Shown one piece after another: positions 43,409-53,249 of a stretch of DNA of 64,000 nt; position 1 is the first letter of the stretch, and each line of letters opens with the position of its first letter. Origin of the DNA: SAR86 cluster bacterium (GTDB taxonomy: Bacteria; Pseudomonadota; Gammaproteobacteria; Magnimaribacterales; D2472); the NCBI GenBank assembly GCA_023703655.1, contig CP097973.1, positions 986,170 to 1,050,169 on the forward strand. The letters run 5' to 3'. The notes under the pieces were generated by a model. It worked only from the letters and a program-made list of their open reading frames with translations, ran no database searches and was not told where the DNA came from. The position numbers and the translations under genes were made by a program.

Positions 43409-45200
43409 GTAGCCTATCCTCTAATGCTTTCTGCTCTTTTTGGATATCATACTTTCTACAATAACCGTTGTTCCAGTCTAAAAAATCATCATAAAGACGA
43501 TCACCTATATTTGTAAAGACTTCATATACCAATACGCATTTTTCAAGATCAGTTCCGGAAAAATCATCAAAATTTAAAATAGATAATAAATCTTTTTCTG
43601 CATCAGAAATATTTTGCATATCTCTATCTTTATCAAGCTTGAGAAAAGATCTTGAGTTTGAGTCAAACTGCAACCAATCTATGCTTTCGATACTTGGTTT
43701 ACCATTTTGTGCAAATGTTGACCATGCTTGCATCATTGTCTCTTGCATCTGATAACGTGCATCGTTATTTGGATAAACATATTTTGTAACTGGCCCATAT
43801 TGAAAGTCACCTGTAAGAAATGCAATTTCAACTCCATGAGAAGCACCCAATAATTTTGGAGTATTTGCATAAAAGCTTCTTCTCTGATCATCCCAATCAA
43901 ACCTATAAGCAAATAATTCGCTATAACCTGCTTTTTCAAGTGCTATGAGTGGCTCATCAACACCTCTGTATTTCCATGCATCTGATCGAATTTTTACCCA
44001 TGATGCATAAAGATTTGGATCTAATATTTTTATTCTTGGGATAGGAATCAACCTAGTAAAAGGATAAATGATTTTAACAAAATACCTATGTACTCCCAAC
44101 CATAAAGATAACTCATCTTTATTTGATCCAAGAATTACTGGAATATCTTTCGATAAATTTGAATCCGCTAAATCCTTTAAAAGACCATTAGACGTAATAA
44201 CAATATCATCTCTGTTGAGAAGAGGCATGTAGTCTCTTGTATTTTTTTCTACATCTAAATAAATCTGCATAATTGATTCTGCAGATAGTGATTTAAGCAA
44301 TTGTCTTTGAATTTCTAAATCTTCACTATTAAAATTTTTAATATTACCTTTAGTTAGAGAACTTACATTACTATCACTGAAAACACTTAACGAACCTAAA
44401 TCATTAAGTTGCTGAACATTATTTTTTCCCAAAGCCTCTTCTTTTGTATATGAAGTTGTATAACCAGATTGTGAAATAGCTTTTTGAAAAAGATTTTTGG
44501 CTTGAGGTGCAGCTAATAAACTTAAAACATTATGTCCACCTGCAGATTCACCAAATATGGTTATATTATTAGCATCTCCACCAAATTTGCTAATATTATT
44601 TTTTACCCATCTCAAAGCTTCAATGATATCTAAAGTTCCAAAGTTTGATGTTTGATCAATGCCGGTTTGGAGATTTTGTATGGCAGGGTGTCTGAACCAA
44701 CCAAATGGGCCAAGTCTGTAATTTATTGTTACTACAACAACCTGCTTTTTTCTAACAAATTCAGTAAAATCATAATAATCCTTGTACCCTGTAGTGTTAC
44801 CGCCACCGTGAATCCAAAACATTACTGGTAGTTTCTTAACCTTTGAAGAAGAGACTAAAGTTAGTGCATCCTTTGGACTTTTAATATCTAAATATAAGCA
44901 ATCTTCTGAACCAACTATATTTTTACCACTCATTCCAGCATATCTTGATGGTTCTTGAACACATCCATTAGGCTTCAGTTGATCTATAACAATGCTCGAA
45001 TCATTGATTGGTTGTGGAGCCATCCATCTTAAGTCTTTAATGGGAGGCATTGCATATGGAATATTTTTCCAAGTTATGACCTCATCTTGTTCAATACCTT
45101 CAACTACACCTGAAGAAGTAATTATTGATCCCTTTGAAAAAATAGGTAAAATGCACATATAAAACAAAAATATTCGAGAACTTGTTTTACAAAATTTCAT
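43377..45200 (-). CDS. secreted type-B carboxylesterase
   Basis: 607 residues with a signal peptide (about 1-25). Oxyanion HGGG at 131-134, nucleophile Ser219 in GESAGGHN, EDCLYLDI near 99-106 and the catalytic-His segment GASHGVEIAFLTG in the C-terminal third mark the carboxylesterase/cholinesterase family. It hydrolyses esters in the periplasm or outside the cell. Co-directional and overlapping with DUF3604, and divergent from a flavin monooxygenase, it may belong to a module that opens and oxidises an ester- or lactone-containing compound (inference). Confidence 0.9.
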   Translation of the reverse strand: MKFCKTSSRIFLFYMCILPIFSKGSIITSSGVVEGIEQDEVITWKNIPYAMPPIKDLRWMAPQPINDSSIVIDQLKPNGCVQEPSRYAGMSGKNIVGSEDCLYLDIKSPKDALTLVSSSKVKKLPVMFWIHGGGNTTGYKDYYDFTEFVRKKQVVVVTINYRLGPFGWFRHPAIQNLQTGIDQTSNFGTLDIIEALRWVKNNISKFGGDANNITIFGESAGGHNVLSLLAAPQAKNLFQKAISQSGYTTSYTKEEALGKNNVQQLNDLGSLSVFSDSNVSSLTKGNIKNFNSEDLEIQRQLLKSLSAESIMQIYLDVEKNTRDYMPLLNRDDIVITSNGLLKDLADSNLSKDIPVILGSNKDELSLWLGVHRYFVKIIYPFTRLIPIPRIKILDPNLYASWVKIRSDAWKYRGVDEPLIALEKAGYSELFAYRFDWDDQRRSFYANTPKLLGASHGVEIAFLTGDFQYGPVTKYVYPNNDARYQMQETMMQAWSTFAQNGKPSIESIDWLQFDSNSRSFLKLDKDRDMQNISDAEKDLLSILNFDDFSGTDLEKCVLVYEVFTNIGDRLYDDFLDWNNGYCRKYDIQKEQKALEDRLLAKYGELTIF

Positions 45201-45247
45201 AACGATATAAATATAAGATTTATTAAGAAAACCTTTGAGGACTTATT

Positions 45248-46450
45248 ATGACATATAAAATTGCACATGCAGAAAGAACAAATCAAAAGCTCCATGATGA
45301 AATGATTCAAAGGGCTGAGGATTTAATCCCTGTACTTAGGGAACGTTCAGAGGATGCAATAAAAGATAGAAGAATTCCAAAAGAAACAATCGAAGATTTT
45401 AAAAAGGCTGGATTTTTTAAGATATTACAATCAAAAAAGTATGGCGGTTACGAACTTGATCCGCATACCTTCTCTGAAGTTCAAATTAGGGTAGCTCAAG
45501 GTTGTATGTCTACTGCATGGGTATTAGGCGTGGTCGGAATTCATCCATTTCAATTAGCTCTTTATGACGAAAAGGCCCAAGAAGAAGTTTATGGTGATGA
45601 TCCTGATACTCTAGTTTCATCTTCTTACGCTCCGCTCGGAAAAGTTGAGCATGTCAATGGTGGATTCAAACTTTCTGGTCATTGGCAATGGTCAAGTGGC
45701 TCTGAACATTGTGAGTGGGCACTTTTAGGCGCGCTCGTATTTCCACCTGAAGGTGGAGCTCCCGAGTATAGAACTTTCCTTCTGCCTCGTGAAGACTATG
45801 AAATCAAAGATACTTGGTATTCAATGGGTTTAAAAGCTACAGGAAGCCAAGATGTCATCGTAAAAGACGTGTTTGTACCAGAATATAGAACACATAAGCA
45901 GTCTGATGGTTTTAACCTTACTAATCCAGGTTATTCGATTAATAAAAATGATTTATTTAAAATTCCATGGGGTCAATTATTTGTTAGGGCCGTGTCAACA
46001 CCAGCTTTAGGTGCAACCAAAAGAATGCTTGAGCTATTTATAGAAGGTGCAAACAATAAAGCATCGAGTGATCCTTCAAAACTAGCAGGCGATACTCATT
46101 CTCAAGCACTTGTTGCAGATGCAGCAGTTGAACTAGATTCAATTGAAACCATTATGTTCAGAAATTATGATGTGATGGTTGATCAAGCTGGAAACCAAGG
46201 TGGAATTCCAATGATTGATAGAGTTAAATTTAGATATGATGCTTCATTAGTCTTAGAGAAATGTTTGGGTGTTGCTGATAAGCTTTTCTCGAATGCTGGA
46301 GGAGCTTCAGTATTTGCAGGAAGTGAAATACAAAAACTTTTCCTTGATGTCCATACTGCAAGAGCACATGTTGCTAATAATCCTGTAAACTTCAGTAGAA
46401 ATTATGGCGCAATGCAGCTTGGTGCTGAAAATACTGACTATTTCGTTTAA
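45248..46450 (+). CDS. acyl-CoA dehydrogenase-fold flavin monooxygenase (group D, HsaA/HpaH-like)
   Basis: 400 residues. It has the acyl-CoA dehydrogenase fold but with group D monooxygenase features: LQSKKYGGYELDPHTFSEV near 57-75, GCMSTAWVLGV near 83-93, SGHWQWSSGSEHCEWALLGA near 142-161, GLKATGSQDVIVKDVFVP near 194-211, and no classical catalytic Glu motif at the end. Such enzymes hydroxylate aromatics with FADH2/FMNH2 from a partner reductase (none in the window). GAGGA lies 7 bases before ATG. It is divergent from the esterase/DUF3604 pair and may act on the released product (inference). Confidence 0.82.
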   Translation: MTYKIAHAERTNQKLHDEMIQRAEDLIPVLRERSEDAIKDRRIPKETIEDFKKAGFFKILQSKKYGGYELDPHTFSEVQIRVAQGCMSTAWVLGVVGIHPFQLALYDEKAQEEVYGDDPDTLVSSSYAPLGKVEHVNGGFKLSGHWQWSSGSEHCEWALLGALVFPPEGGAPEYRTFLLPREDYEIKDTWYSMGLKATGSQDVIVKDVFVPEYRTHKQSDGFNLTNPGYSINKNDLFKIPWGQLFVRAVSTPALGATKRMLELFIEGANNKASSDPSKLAGDTHSQALVADAAVELDSIETIMFRNYDVMVDQAGNQGGIPMIDRVKFRYDASLVLEKCLGVADKLFSNAGGASVFAGSEIQKLFLDVHTARAHVANNPVNFSRNYGAMQLGAENTDYFV

Positions 46451-46462
46451 TTCAAATAGTAT

Positions 46463-48427
46463 TTAGTCTTTTTTAATTTGGTATTCTTTGTACCATGCCT
46501 GAAACATGAGTACTCCCCATATTTTTGGGGTCCAATCATGTTTTCCTGACAAATGTTCATCCCAAACTGTTTTAATAGGTTCATAGTTTAGAAATCCCTG
46601 CTCTTCAATAAAGTCTTTTCTAATAAGGTCTTCGGCCCATTCTTTTAACGGTCCCCTTAACCATTCGCCAATTGGTATAGCGAAACCAGATTTTGATCTT
46701 TCAGTAAGATTTTGCGGTACGTACTTTTTAAGTATATTTCTCAATGGCAATTTACCTTTCCTTTTAGATATGTTGAATTTAATGGGCATTCGAGATGCAA
46801 CAGATATAACATCTGGATCAAGAAAAGGAACTCGGGTCTCAAGGCTAATAGACATTGCAGCCCTATCAACCTTGCACAAAATGTCATCAGGTAGATAAGT
46901 TAATGAGTCAACAGCCATCATTCTCTTTGTTTCCGAATTAATAAAGTGGAAGGATAATGATAATTGATCAAAATCATCTTCATTATGTGTTTCCATATCT
47001 TTCACTAATTTACTAGGATCTTGCCAGATAGTGGCTAAACTCATAGAAAATTCTCCAAGAGTATTAATTTTTTTTAGCTTTTCTGCAATTTTATGAACTT
47101 TTGATCCAAATTTTGGAATAGGTTTAAAAAAGAGAAGCTTTTCTCCAATAAAATCAAGGGTTCTTATGTTAATAGAACTCAAAACTTTTCCAATCAATTT
47201 TCTTAAAGGGAATGGAATAATTGAAATAATATTCCAAATTTTTGGTACATGTGTATATCTGTTATATCCTCCAAATAATTCATCACCTCCATCGCCACTC
47301 AGAGCAACGGTTACTCCAGATTTTGCTATTTCAGAAACTAGTACAGTTGGAATTTGGGAGGAATCTGCAAAAGGTTCGTCATAAATTTCAGGTAACCGTT
47401 CTATAACTTGGATAGCTTCTTGTTCATTTAAAATCATTTCCGTGTGATCAGTTCCTAAATAGTTTGCAATGTCTTTTGCATAGATAGACTCATCATAGTT
47501 TCTGTCTTTAAATCCGATTGTAAATGTTTTAACTGGAGTGTTAGAAAAGCTCTGTAGCAGCGCTGTAATCAGTGTTGAATCAATTCCACCACTCAGAAAG
47601 GTGCCGAGTGGAACATCAGAAATAAGCTGTGACTTTATGGAGCGTGTCAAGGAATGCTCAACTGCAGCATCTGCTAAATGTATATCTTTAAATGGCTCCA
47701 CTTCCCCCTTTCTAAAGACATCATGAAGCTTCCAATATGATTTTATTGATGGTTTTGAAAATGAAAAATAATCTTTTGAGACTTTAAACTGTATAAATTT
47801 TCCAGGCTCAAGCTTGTACAAATCTTTAAAAATACAGTGTGGGGAAGGTATATAATTGTACTTAAAATATTTAACGAGTGCTTTTTTGCAAATCTCGTTA
47901 TTAAAATCATTAAATTGCATTATTGATTTAAGTTCAGACGCAAAAACTAAATTATCATTTACATATCCATAATAAAGGGGCTTTTCGCCCATCCTATCCC
48001 TTGCTAAAGTAATCGTTTCTTCTGTTGAATCCCACAAACATAACGCAAACATTCCTTTTGCTAACTTTAGAGTTTCTTCAATTCCCAATGTTTCAAATGA
48101 TTTAAGTATGGTTTCGGTATCAGAATGACCATTCCAATTGATTTTAGTCTTATTTATATTTTGAAGTTTTTCTCTAATTTCAAAATGATTATAAATTTCT
48201 CCATTAAAAATTAAGGTTAGTTCTTTTGAGCCTGATTGCATGGGCTGATTACCTGCAGATGAGAGATCTTGAATCGCAAGTCGCTGATGCCCCAAAGCAA
48301 TACCATATGATTCATCAATCCATGATCCTGAGGAATCTGGGCCTCTGTGAGAAAGACTCAACCGCATGCTATCAATTGTTGATTGCATATCATTCACTTT
48401 AGCTACAAATCCAGTAATTCCACACAT
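46463..48427 (-). CDS. asnB: asparagine synthase (glutamine-hydrolysing)
   Basis: 654 residues. Cys2 at the start (MCGITGF) is the N-terminal glutaminase nucleophile, with LSHRGPDSSG and FNGEIYNH following. The synthetase domain has the PP-loop FLSGGIDSTL (about 257-266) and LSGDGGDELFGGYNRY. The length and sequence fit the AsnB group often found in surface-polysaccharide loci, where some members amidate sugar acids; plain asparagine synthesis is equally possible. It follows the SDR gene by 29 bases and ends 12 bases from the convergent monooxygenase. Confidence 0.92.
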   Translation of the reverse strand: MCGITGFVAKVNDMQSTIDSMRLSLSHRGPDSSGSWIDESYGIALGHQRLAIQDLSSAGNQPMQSGSKELTLIFNGEIYNHFEIREKLQNINKTKINWNGHSDTETILKSFETLGIEETLKLAKGMFALCLWDSTEETITLARDRMGEKPLYYGYVNDNLVFASELKSIMQFNDFNNEICKKALVKYFKYNYIPSPHCIFKDLYKLEPGKFIQFKVSKDYFSFSKPSIKSYWKLHDVFRKGEVEPFKDIHLADAAVEHSLTRSIKSQLISDVPLGTFLSGGIDSTLITALLQSFSNTPVKTFTIGFKDRNYDESIYAKDIANYLGTDHTEMILNEQEAIQVIERLPEIYDEPFADSSQIPTVLVSEIAKSGVTVALSGDGGDELFGGYNRYTHVPKIWNIISIIPFPLRKLIGKVLSSINIRTLDFIGEKLLFFKPIPKFGSKVHKIAEKLKKINTLGEFSMSLATIWQDPSKLVKDMETHNEDDFDQLSLSFHFINSETKRMMAVDSLTYLPDDILCKVDRAAMSISLETRVPFLDPDVISVASRMPIKFNISKRKGKLPLRNILKKYVPQNLTERSKSGFAIPIGEWLRGPLKEWAEDLIRKDFIEEQGFLNYEPIKTVWDEHLSGKHDWTPKIWGVLMFQAWYKEYQIKKD

Positions 48428-48456
48428 TTTAATTTTAGGAAGACGTAAGCATTTAT

Positions 48457-49221
48457 TTACAAGTGATATCCACCATCAACTGGTATGCAATGACCAGTAA
48501 CATATGCTGCATGCGAGGATGCCAAAAATAATGCTGTATTAGATACTTCTTCTGCCGCACCAAATCTTTTAATTGCTAAGTTAGCCATCACTGCTTCATG
48601 CCATTTTTCGTCAAAGAAAGTATTCTCTTCATTCAGCAGCCTATGAAATATTCCTGCATCAATAACACCAAGCGCAATTGAGTTTGCTCTAACTCCATTT
48701 ACACCCTCCTCCTTTGCTATACCTTTGATTAATTGTTCAACTGTAGCCTTTGGTGCAACTGATAAAACATCTCCCGGTGGATATTTAAATAGCCCAGCGC
48801 TACTTATGAAAACAAGAGATCCTTGTGACTCCCTCAATATTTTGATGCTATGAGAAACTAAATTAAAAAATCCATTAATATCAGAATCAATAACTCGCCT
48901 CCATGTTTCAGGATCAATTTCAGAAATATATTTTTGCGGAATGTTAAAACCAGCAGCATTAATAATAGTATTTATTCCTTGATTACTCTCATTAATCTTG
49001 GATAAAGATGTCTTTACAGAATTCTCATTGGAAAGATCGAGCTGAATGGCGCTAACTTTTCCATTTAATTCTTCAACTATCTTAGTAGCTTCGTCTTTAT
49101 TTGAATTATATGTAAAGACAACCCTCGCACCATGATTATGGAAAGTCCTTACACATTCTGAACCAACTCCACCTGTACCTCCTATGACTAGGACACATCC
49201 ATCTTTAAAGTTTTTATCCAT
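48457..49221 (-). CDS. short-chain dehydrogenase/reductase fold protein without the catalytic Tyr
   Basis: 254 residues. NAD(P)-binding GGTGGVG at 14-20, NAAG at 88-91, ISSAG at 139-143 and the C-terminal HCIPVDGGYHL are classical SDR features. The YxxxK active-site pair reads S154-V-A-P-K158, so Tyr is replaced by Ser while Lys is kept. It may be a non-canonical reductase, an isomerase-like or a regulatory protein. It lies 2 bases after aceF on the minus strand and so is probably part of the pyruvate dehydrogenase transcript, in a position where lpd might be expected. Confidence 0.85.
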   Translation of the reverse strand: MDKNFKDGCVLVIGGTGGVGSECVRTFHNHGARVVFTYNSNKDEATKIVEELNGKVSAIQLDLSNENSVKTSLSKINESNQGINTIINAAGFNIPQKYISEIDPETWRRVIDSDINGFFNLVSHSIKILRESQGSLVFISSAGLFKYPPGDVLSVAPKATVEQLIKGIAKEEGVNGVRANSIALGVIDAGIFHRLLNEENTFFDEKWHEAVMANLAIKRFGAAEEVSNTALFLASSHAAYVTGHCIPVDGGYHL

Positions 49222-49223
49222 GT

Positions 49224-50510
49224 TTATCTCTCAAATGTGCTTATTGAGGTCATTATATCATCTAGTTTATTAAGGAACTTTACAGCATAAACTCCATTAA
49301 TGATTCTATGATCATATGATAGTGACACAGGTAATATTTCGGTCTCCTGCGGATGCTCATCAATCATTTTGACTGATTTAAAAGTCTTTGAGACCCCTAA
49401 GATTGCTACCTCAGGTAGATTAATTATTGGTGTGAAAAATTTACCCTTGAATCCACCCAATGATGATATGGTGAAAGTACCACCTTTTAATTGATCGGGC
49501 CCTAACCGTCTTTTTTGAGCTTTATCAGCCAAACTTCTTATTTCATCTGAAATTTGCTCCACTGACAATTCACTTGCTGACTTAATGTTTGGAACAACTA
49601 ATCCATAATCAGTGTCTACAGCAATTCCCATATTAATAAATTTCTTTTCATAATAGCCGTCTAGACCTTTACTGATAGATGAATTCAACAAAGGGAAATC
49701 ATTTAATGCTGTTGTTACTGCGTAAACAATAAACGCTAATGGCGAAATTTTTTTATCTAAATTTTCTTCAAAAGTTCTTCTAAGTTTTGAAACTAAATCG
49801 AATTCTATTTCAGAGTGTTGTGTTACATGTGGGATGTTGTTCCATGAACCCAGCAAGTTATTTAATGAGGTGCTCTCAAATTTTGAGAATTTATTATATG
49901 TTACAGGGCCAAAAGAAGAAAAATCAATATCTGGCTGATCAAGCCTCAAGTTAGTAGTTTTTGACGTCAGGATTTCTTTATTGAACTGATGAAGATCGGA
50001 CTTTAGAATTCTATTTTTAGGTCCAGTGCCTACAACCTTAGATAGATCAATTCCAAATTCTCTTGCCAACTTCCTTACTGCAGGACCTGCATATATTTTC
50101 GTATTCTTTTTACTAGAAAAATCTGCAGAAAGTTTGTTATCTTCTTCATTATCACTAAAAGTTCCCAAATCAGATTCATTTTGATTAAGATTGATTTCTT
50201 TTTTTTCATCAACTTGAATCGTTGCAGGAATTTCATTTGATTGAATCTCCTCAATCTCTGATAGATTCGATAAATCTTCAAGCTCCATTTCAATGAATGG
50301 CATACCTTTTGATACCTCGTCACCATTTGAAACAATAATACTAGTAATTTTTCCCTTGCTTGATGCAGGAATTTCCATTGCTGCTTTCTCAGATTCTAAA
50401 ACAATTAAGGGGTCATCAATATTAACTTCATCTCCCTCATTCACACATATTTCTATAACCTCAAGATTATCTGCATCACCAAGATCAGGAATATTAATAA
50501 CTTTTTTCAA
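49224..50510 (-). CDS. aceF: pyruvate dehydrogenase E2, dihydrolipoamide acetyltransferase
   Basis: 428 residues from TTG at 50510, which lies 2 bases after the aceE stop; an earlier TTG (50525) would overlap aceE. One lipoyl domain (about 1-75; lipoyl Lys42 in ESEKAAMEI), an acidic linker, the peripheral-subunit-binding domain (GPAVRKLAREFGIDLSKVVG, then GPKNRI), and the catalytic domain ending LSYDHRIINGVYAVKF. The HxxxDG catalytic motif has Asn instead of Asp. E. coli AceF has three lipoyl domains; one here is an economical form. The E3 gene is not in the window. Confidence 0.95.
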   Translation of the reverse strand: MKKVINIPDLGDADNLEVIEICVNEGDEVNIDDPLIVLESEKAAMEIPASSKGKITSIIVSNGDEVSKGMPFIEMELEDLSNLSEIEEIQSNEIPATIQVDEKKEINLNQNESDLGTFSDNEEDNKLSADFSSKKNTKIYAGPAVRKLAREFGIDLSKVVGTGPKNRILKSDLHQFNKEILTSKTTNLRLDQPDIDFSSFGPVTYNKFSKFESTSLNNLLGSWNNIPHVTQHSEIEFDLVSKLRRTFEENLDKKISPLAFIVYAVTTALNDFPLLNSSISKGLDGYYEKKFINMGIAVDTDYGLVVPNIKSASELSVEQISDEIRSLADKAQKRRLGPDQLKGGTFTISSLGGFKGKFFTPIINLPEVAILGVSKTFKSVKMIDEHPQETEILPVSLSYDHRIINGVYAVKFLNKLDDIMTSISTFER

Positions 50511-50512
50511 TC

Positions 50513-53152
50513 TTAAACTTCCCAAGGATGAAAATTTAATGGCCGTACTTTTAATTTTTTATAAATTTTTACTAACTCATCTTTAGATATCTTTTTACTC
50601 TTCCAGAGTGCATATGTTGCAAGTCTTACAATATTATTCGAATCGACTTCAAAAAATTCTCTTAGCATTTTTCTAGAATCACTTCTTCCAAAACCATCTG
50701 TTCCAAGGGTATAAAAATCATTCTCAAGAAATGCTCTTATTTGTTCTGGATAACTTCTCATATAATCTGTCGAAGCAACAATAGGCTGGTTTCTATTACC
50801 CAAAGTTTTTCTGAGAAAAGTCATTTCACTAAATGATGGATCATGTTGCTTTTGTCTATCATTTTCCATTCCATCTTTTCTTAATAAGTTAAAGCTGGTC
50901 ACACTATAAACTTCAGCCTTTATCCCCAATTTATTAAGTTTATTTTTTGCATCAATAGATTCGTTCAAAATGGCACCGGATCCAAATAGCAATATATCAG
51001 GATCATTAATTGACTCAAGACAATAAATTCCGTTAATAATCCCCTCCTCACAGTCATTTGGCATGGGTGGTTGTAAGTAGTTTTCATTAGTAACAGTTAG
51101 GTAATAAAAAACGTTTTTTAAATTACAAAACATTTCCTCAATCCCATTTTTTACAATCATTGCAAGTTCATAGCTATAAGCTGGATCATATGACTTACAA
51201 TTTGGAATTGTTGAGGACAAAATATGTGAGTGTCCATCTTGATGCTGTAGCCCTTCACCATTAAGTGTTGTTCTGCCAGACGTAGCTCCTATTAAAAAAC
51301 CCCTTGCCTGCGAATCTCCAGCTGCCCAAGCTAAATCATGAATGCGTTGAAAACCAAACATAGAATAAAATAAGTAAATAGGAATCATGGGTTTATCGTA
51401 GTTTGCATATGATGTTGCCAATGCTAACCAAGCCGAGAACGCTCCAGCTTCAGTAATGCCCTCCTCTAGCATAACTCCTTGTTTAGTTTCCTTATACCAC
51501 ATAACCTGATCAGCATCCTCAGGTTGGTATTTTTGACCCTCTGAGGAGTAAATACCTATTTGCCTAAATAAGGCTTCCATGCCAAATGTGCGAGCCTCAT
51601 CAGGTACAATGGGTACCACTCTTTCACCAACATTTTTATCTTTTATTAAATCAGTCATTAATCTGACAAATACCATCGTTGTAGAAACAGATTTACCATC
51701 TGAACCAGAGACATATTTACTAAATAATTCTGAATCAGGTTTTTCAATTGGCAGATCCTGAAATTTCCTTGCTGGTAAAAAGCCTCCCAGTTTTTGTCTG
51801 GTTTTCATGAGGTATTTTTGTTCTTTCGAGGATGAATCAAATTTTATATACGGGAGCATTTCTAATTCATTATCATTGACTGGTATATCAAATCGATCTC
51901 TAAAAGATTTTAAATTTTCTATTGTGAGTTTTTTAACTTGATGTGTAGTATTGTCTGCTTCCCTAGAACCTGTTCCATAACCTTTGGTTGTTAAAGCTAA
52001 AATTACAGTTGGTGCTCCTTTAGTGTTTATAGCTTTGTGATAAGCTGCGTATACCTTATATGGATCGTGACCACCCCGATTTAGCTTATAGATATCTTCA
52101 TCACTCAGATCATCTACCATTTCTAAAACTTCCTTGTTTTGACCAAAAAACTTTTCGCGAGTATATGCTCCACCTTTTGCCTTGAAATTTTGAAGTTCTC
52201 CATCAACAACTTTATCCATTAGCTCTTGCAGAAGTCCTTTTTTGTCTCTTGCTAGGATTGGATCCCAAAGTCTTCCCCATATTACCTTAATCACATTCCA
52301 TCCAGAGCCTCGAAACTCTCTTTCAAGCTCCTGAATTATTTTATGATTACCTCGAACTGGTCCATCGAGTCTTTGTAAATTACAATTTACTACAAAAATT
52401 AAATTTTCAAGGCTTTCACGTCCAGCTAGACCTATTGCACCTTTTGATTCTGGTTCATCCATCTCACCATCACCACAAAAAACCCAAACTTTTCTTGTTC
52501 CCCTGTCTATTAAGTTTCTTGCTGAAAGATACCTCATGACATGCGCCTGATATATTCCCATTATTGGGCCTAAGCCCATTGAAACAGTTGGAAATTGCCA
52601 ATAATCTGGCATAAGCCACGGATGAGGATAGGAAGATAAGCCAGGTTTTTTAACTTCACGTCTGAAATTATCTAAATCATCTTCACTAAACCTCCCCTCT
52701 AAAAAGCTACGCGAATAAATTCCTGGAGCACAATGACCTTGAAAATAAATTAAATCTGCTTCACCGCTATCATAACCCTTAAAAAAATAATTGAATCCAA
52801 TGTCATATAAAGTAGCAGCTGATGAAAATGTTGCTATATGGCCACCTAAGTCGTCCTCTGATTTATTTGCCTTTAGGACCATTACTAATGCATTCCATCT
52901 GATATAGGATCTGATCTTTCGTTCAAGAAATAAATCTCCAGGCATTCGTGCTTCCTCATTTACAGGAATTGTATTTCGAAAATGAGTGGTTAAGTTATAT
53001 GTCGGGATAGTTCCATAAGATGCTAATCTGCCAGCTAGCATGCTAAGAATTTTAGATGCTCTGTCCGTGCCAGATTCATTTATTACGTTATCAAGAGCTT
53101 CGAGCCACTCAGATAACTCAATATCAAGTTCGGGAGAATTTTTATTTTTCAA
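50513..53152 (-). CDS. aceE: pyruvate dehydrogenase E1, homodimeric type
   Basis: 879 residues, the homodimeric AceE type of gammaproteobacteria. The start is DIELSEWLEALDNVINESG, the thiamine diphosphate motif GDGEMDEPESKGAIGLAG lies near 230-247 followed by NCNLQRLDGPVRGN, and the C-terminal domain has a late FGRSDSR segment. It decarboxylates pyruvate and acetylates the lipoyl group of AceF. TTG start at 53152 with only a weak AGG upstream. A TATAAT on the minus strand at 53171-53176 is a plausible -10. It leads the aceE-aceF-SDR-asnB run. Confidence 0.97.
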   Translation of the reverse strand: MKNKNSPELDIELSEWLEALDNVINESGTDRASKILSMLAGRLASYGTIPTYNLTTHFRNTIPVNEEARMPGDLFLERKIRSYIRWNALVMVLKANKSEDDLGGHIATFSSAATLYDIGFNYFFKGYDSGEADLIYFQGHCAPGIYSRSFLEGRFSEDDLDNFRREVKKPGLSSYPHPWLMPDYWQFPTVSMGLGPIMGIYQAHVMRYLSARNLIDRGTRKVWVFCGDGEMDEPESKGAIGLAGRESLENLIFVVNCNLQRLDGPVRGNHKIIQELEREFRGSGWNVIKVIWGRLWDPILARDKKGLLQELMDKVVDGELQNFKAKGGAYTREKFFGQNKEVLEMVDDLSDEDIYKLNRGGHDPYKVYAAYHKAINTKGAPTVILALTTKGYGTGSREADNTTHQVKKLTIENLKSFRDRFDIPVNDNELEMLPYIKFDSSSKEQKYLMKTRQKLGGFLPARKFQDLPIEKPDSELFSKYVSGSDGKSVSTTMVFVRLMTDLIKDKNVGERVVPIVPDEARTFGMEALFRQIGIYSSEGQKYQPEDADQVMWYKETKQGVMLEEGITEAGAFSAWLALATSYANYDKPMIPIYLFYSMFGFQRIHDLAWAAGDSQARGFLIGATSGRTTLNGEGLQHQDGHSHILSSTIPNCKSYDPAYSYELAMIVKNGIEEMFCNLKNVFYYLTVTNENYLQPPMPNDCEEGIINGIYCLESINDPDILLFGSGAILNESIDAKNKLNKLGIKAEVYSVTSFNLLRKDGMENDRQKQHDPSFSEMTFLRKTLGNRNQPIVASTDYMRSYPEQIRAFLENDFYTLGTDGFGRSDSRKMLREFFEVDSNNIVRLATYALWKSKKISKDELVKIYKKLKVRPLNFHPWEV

Positions 53153-53170
53153 AATTAAACCTGTTTATTT

Positions 53171-53176
53171 ATTATA
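53171..53176 (-). promoter_or_regulatory. candidate -10 element for aceE
   Basis: Perfect TATAAT on the minus strand, 18 bases before the TTG start of aceE. The -35 region is a poor match. It lies in the 97-bp divergent spacer shared with the luciferase-like gene. Confidence 0.35.
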
Positions 53177-53182
53177 TTACTC

Positions 53183-53211
53183 TTGATGAAAATAGGCTAA
53201 GTTAATATATT
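53183..53211 (+). promoter_or_regulatory. candidate sigma-70 promoter for the luciferase-like gene
   Basis: TTGATG (53183-53188), 17-base spacer, TATATT (53206-53211), leaving a leader of about 30 bases with AAAGGA before ATG 53250. Good spacing and only small deviations from consensus. Confidence 0.45.
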
Positions 53212-53249
53212 AAGTAATCAAATTAATTATTTTATAAAAGGAATAAACA

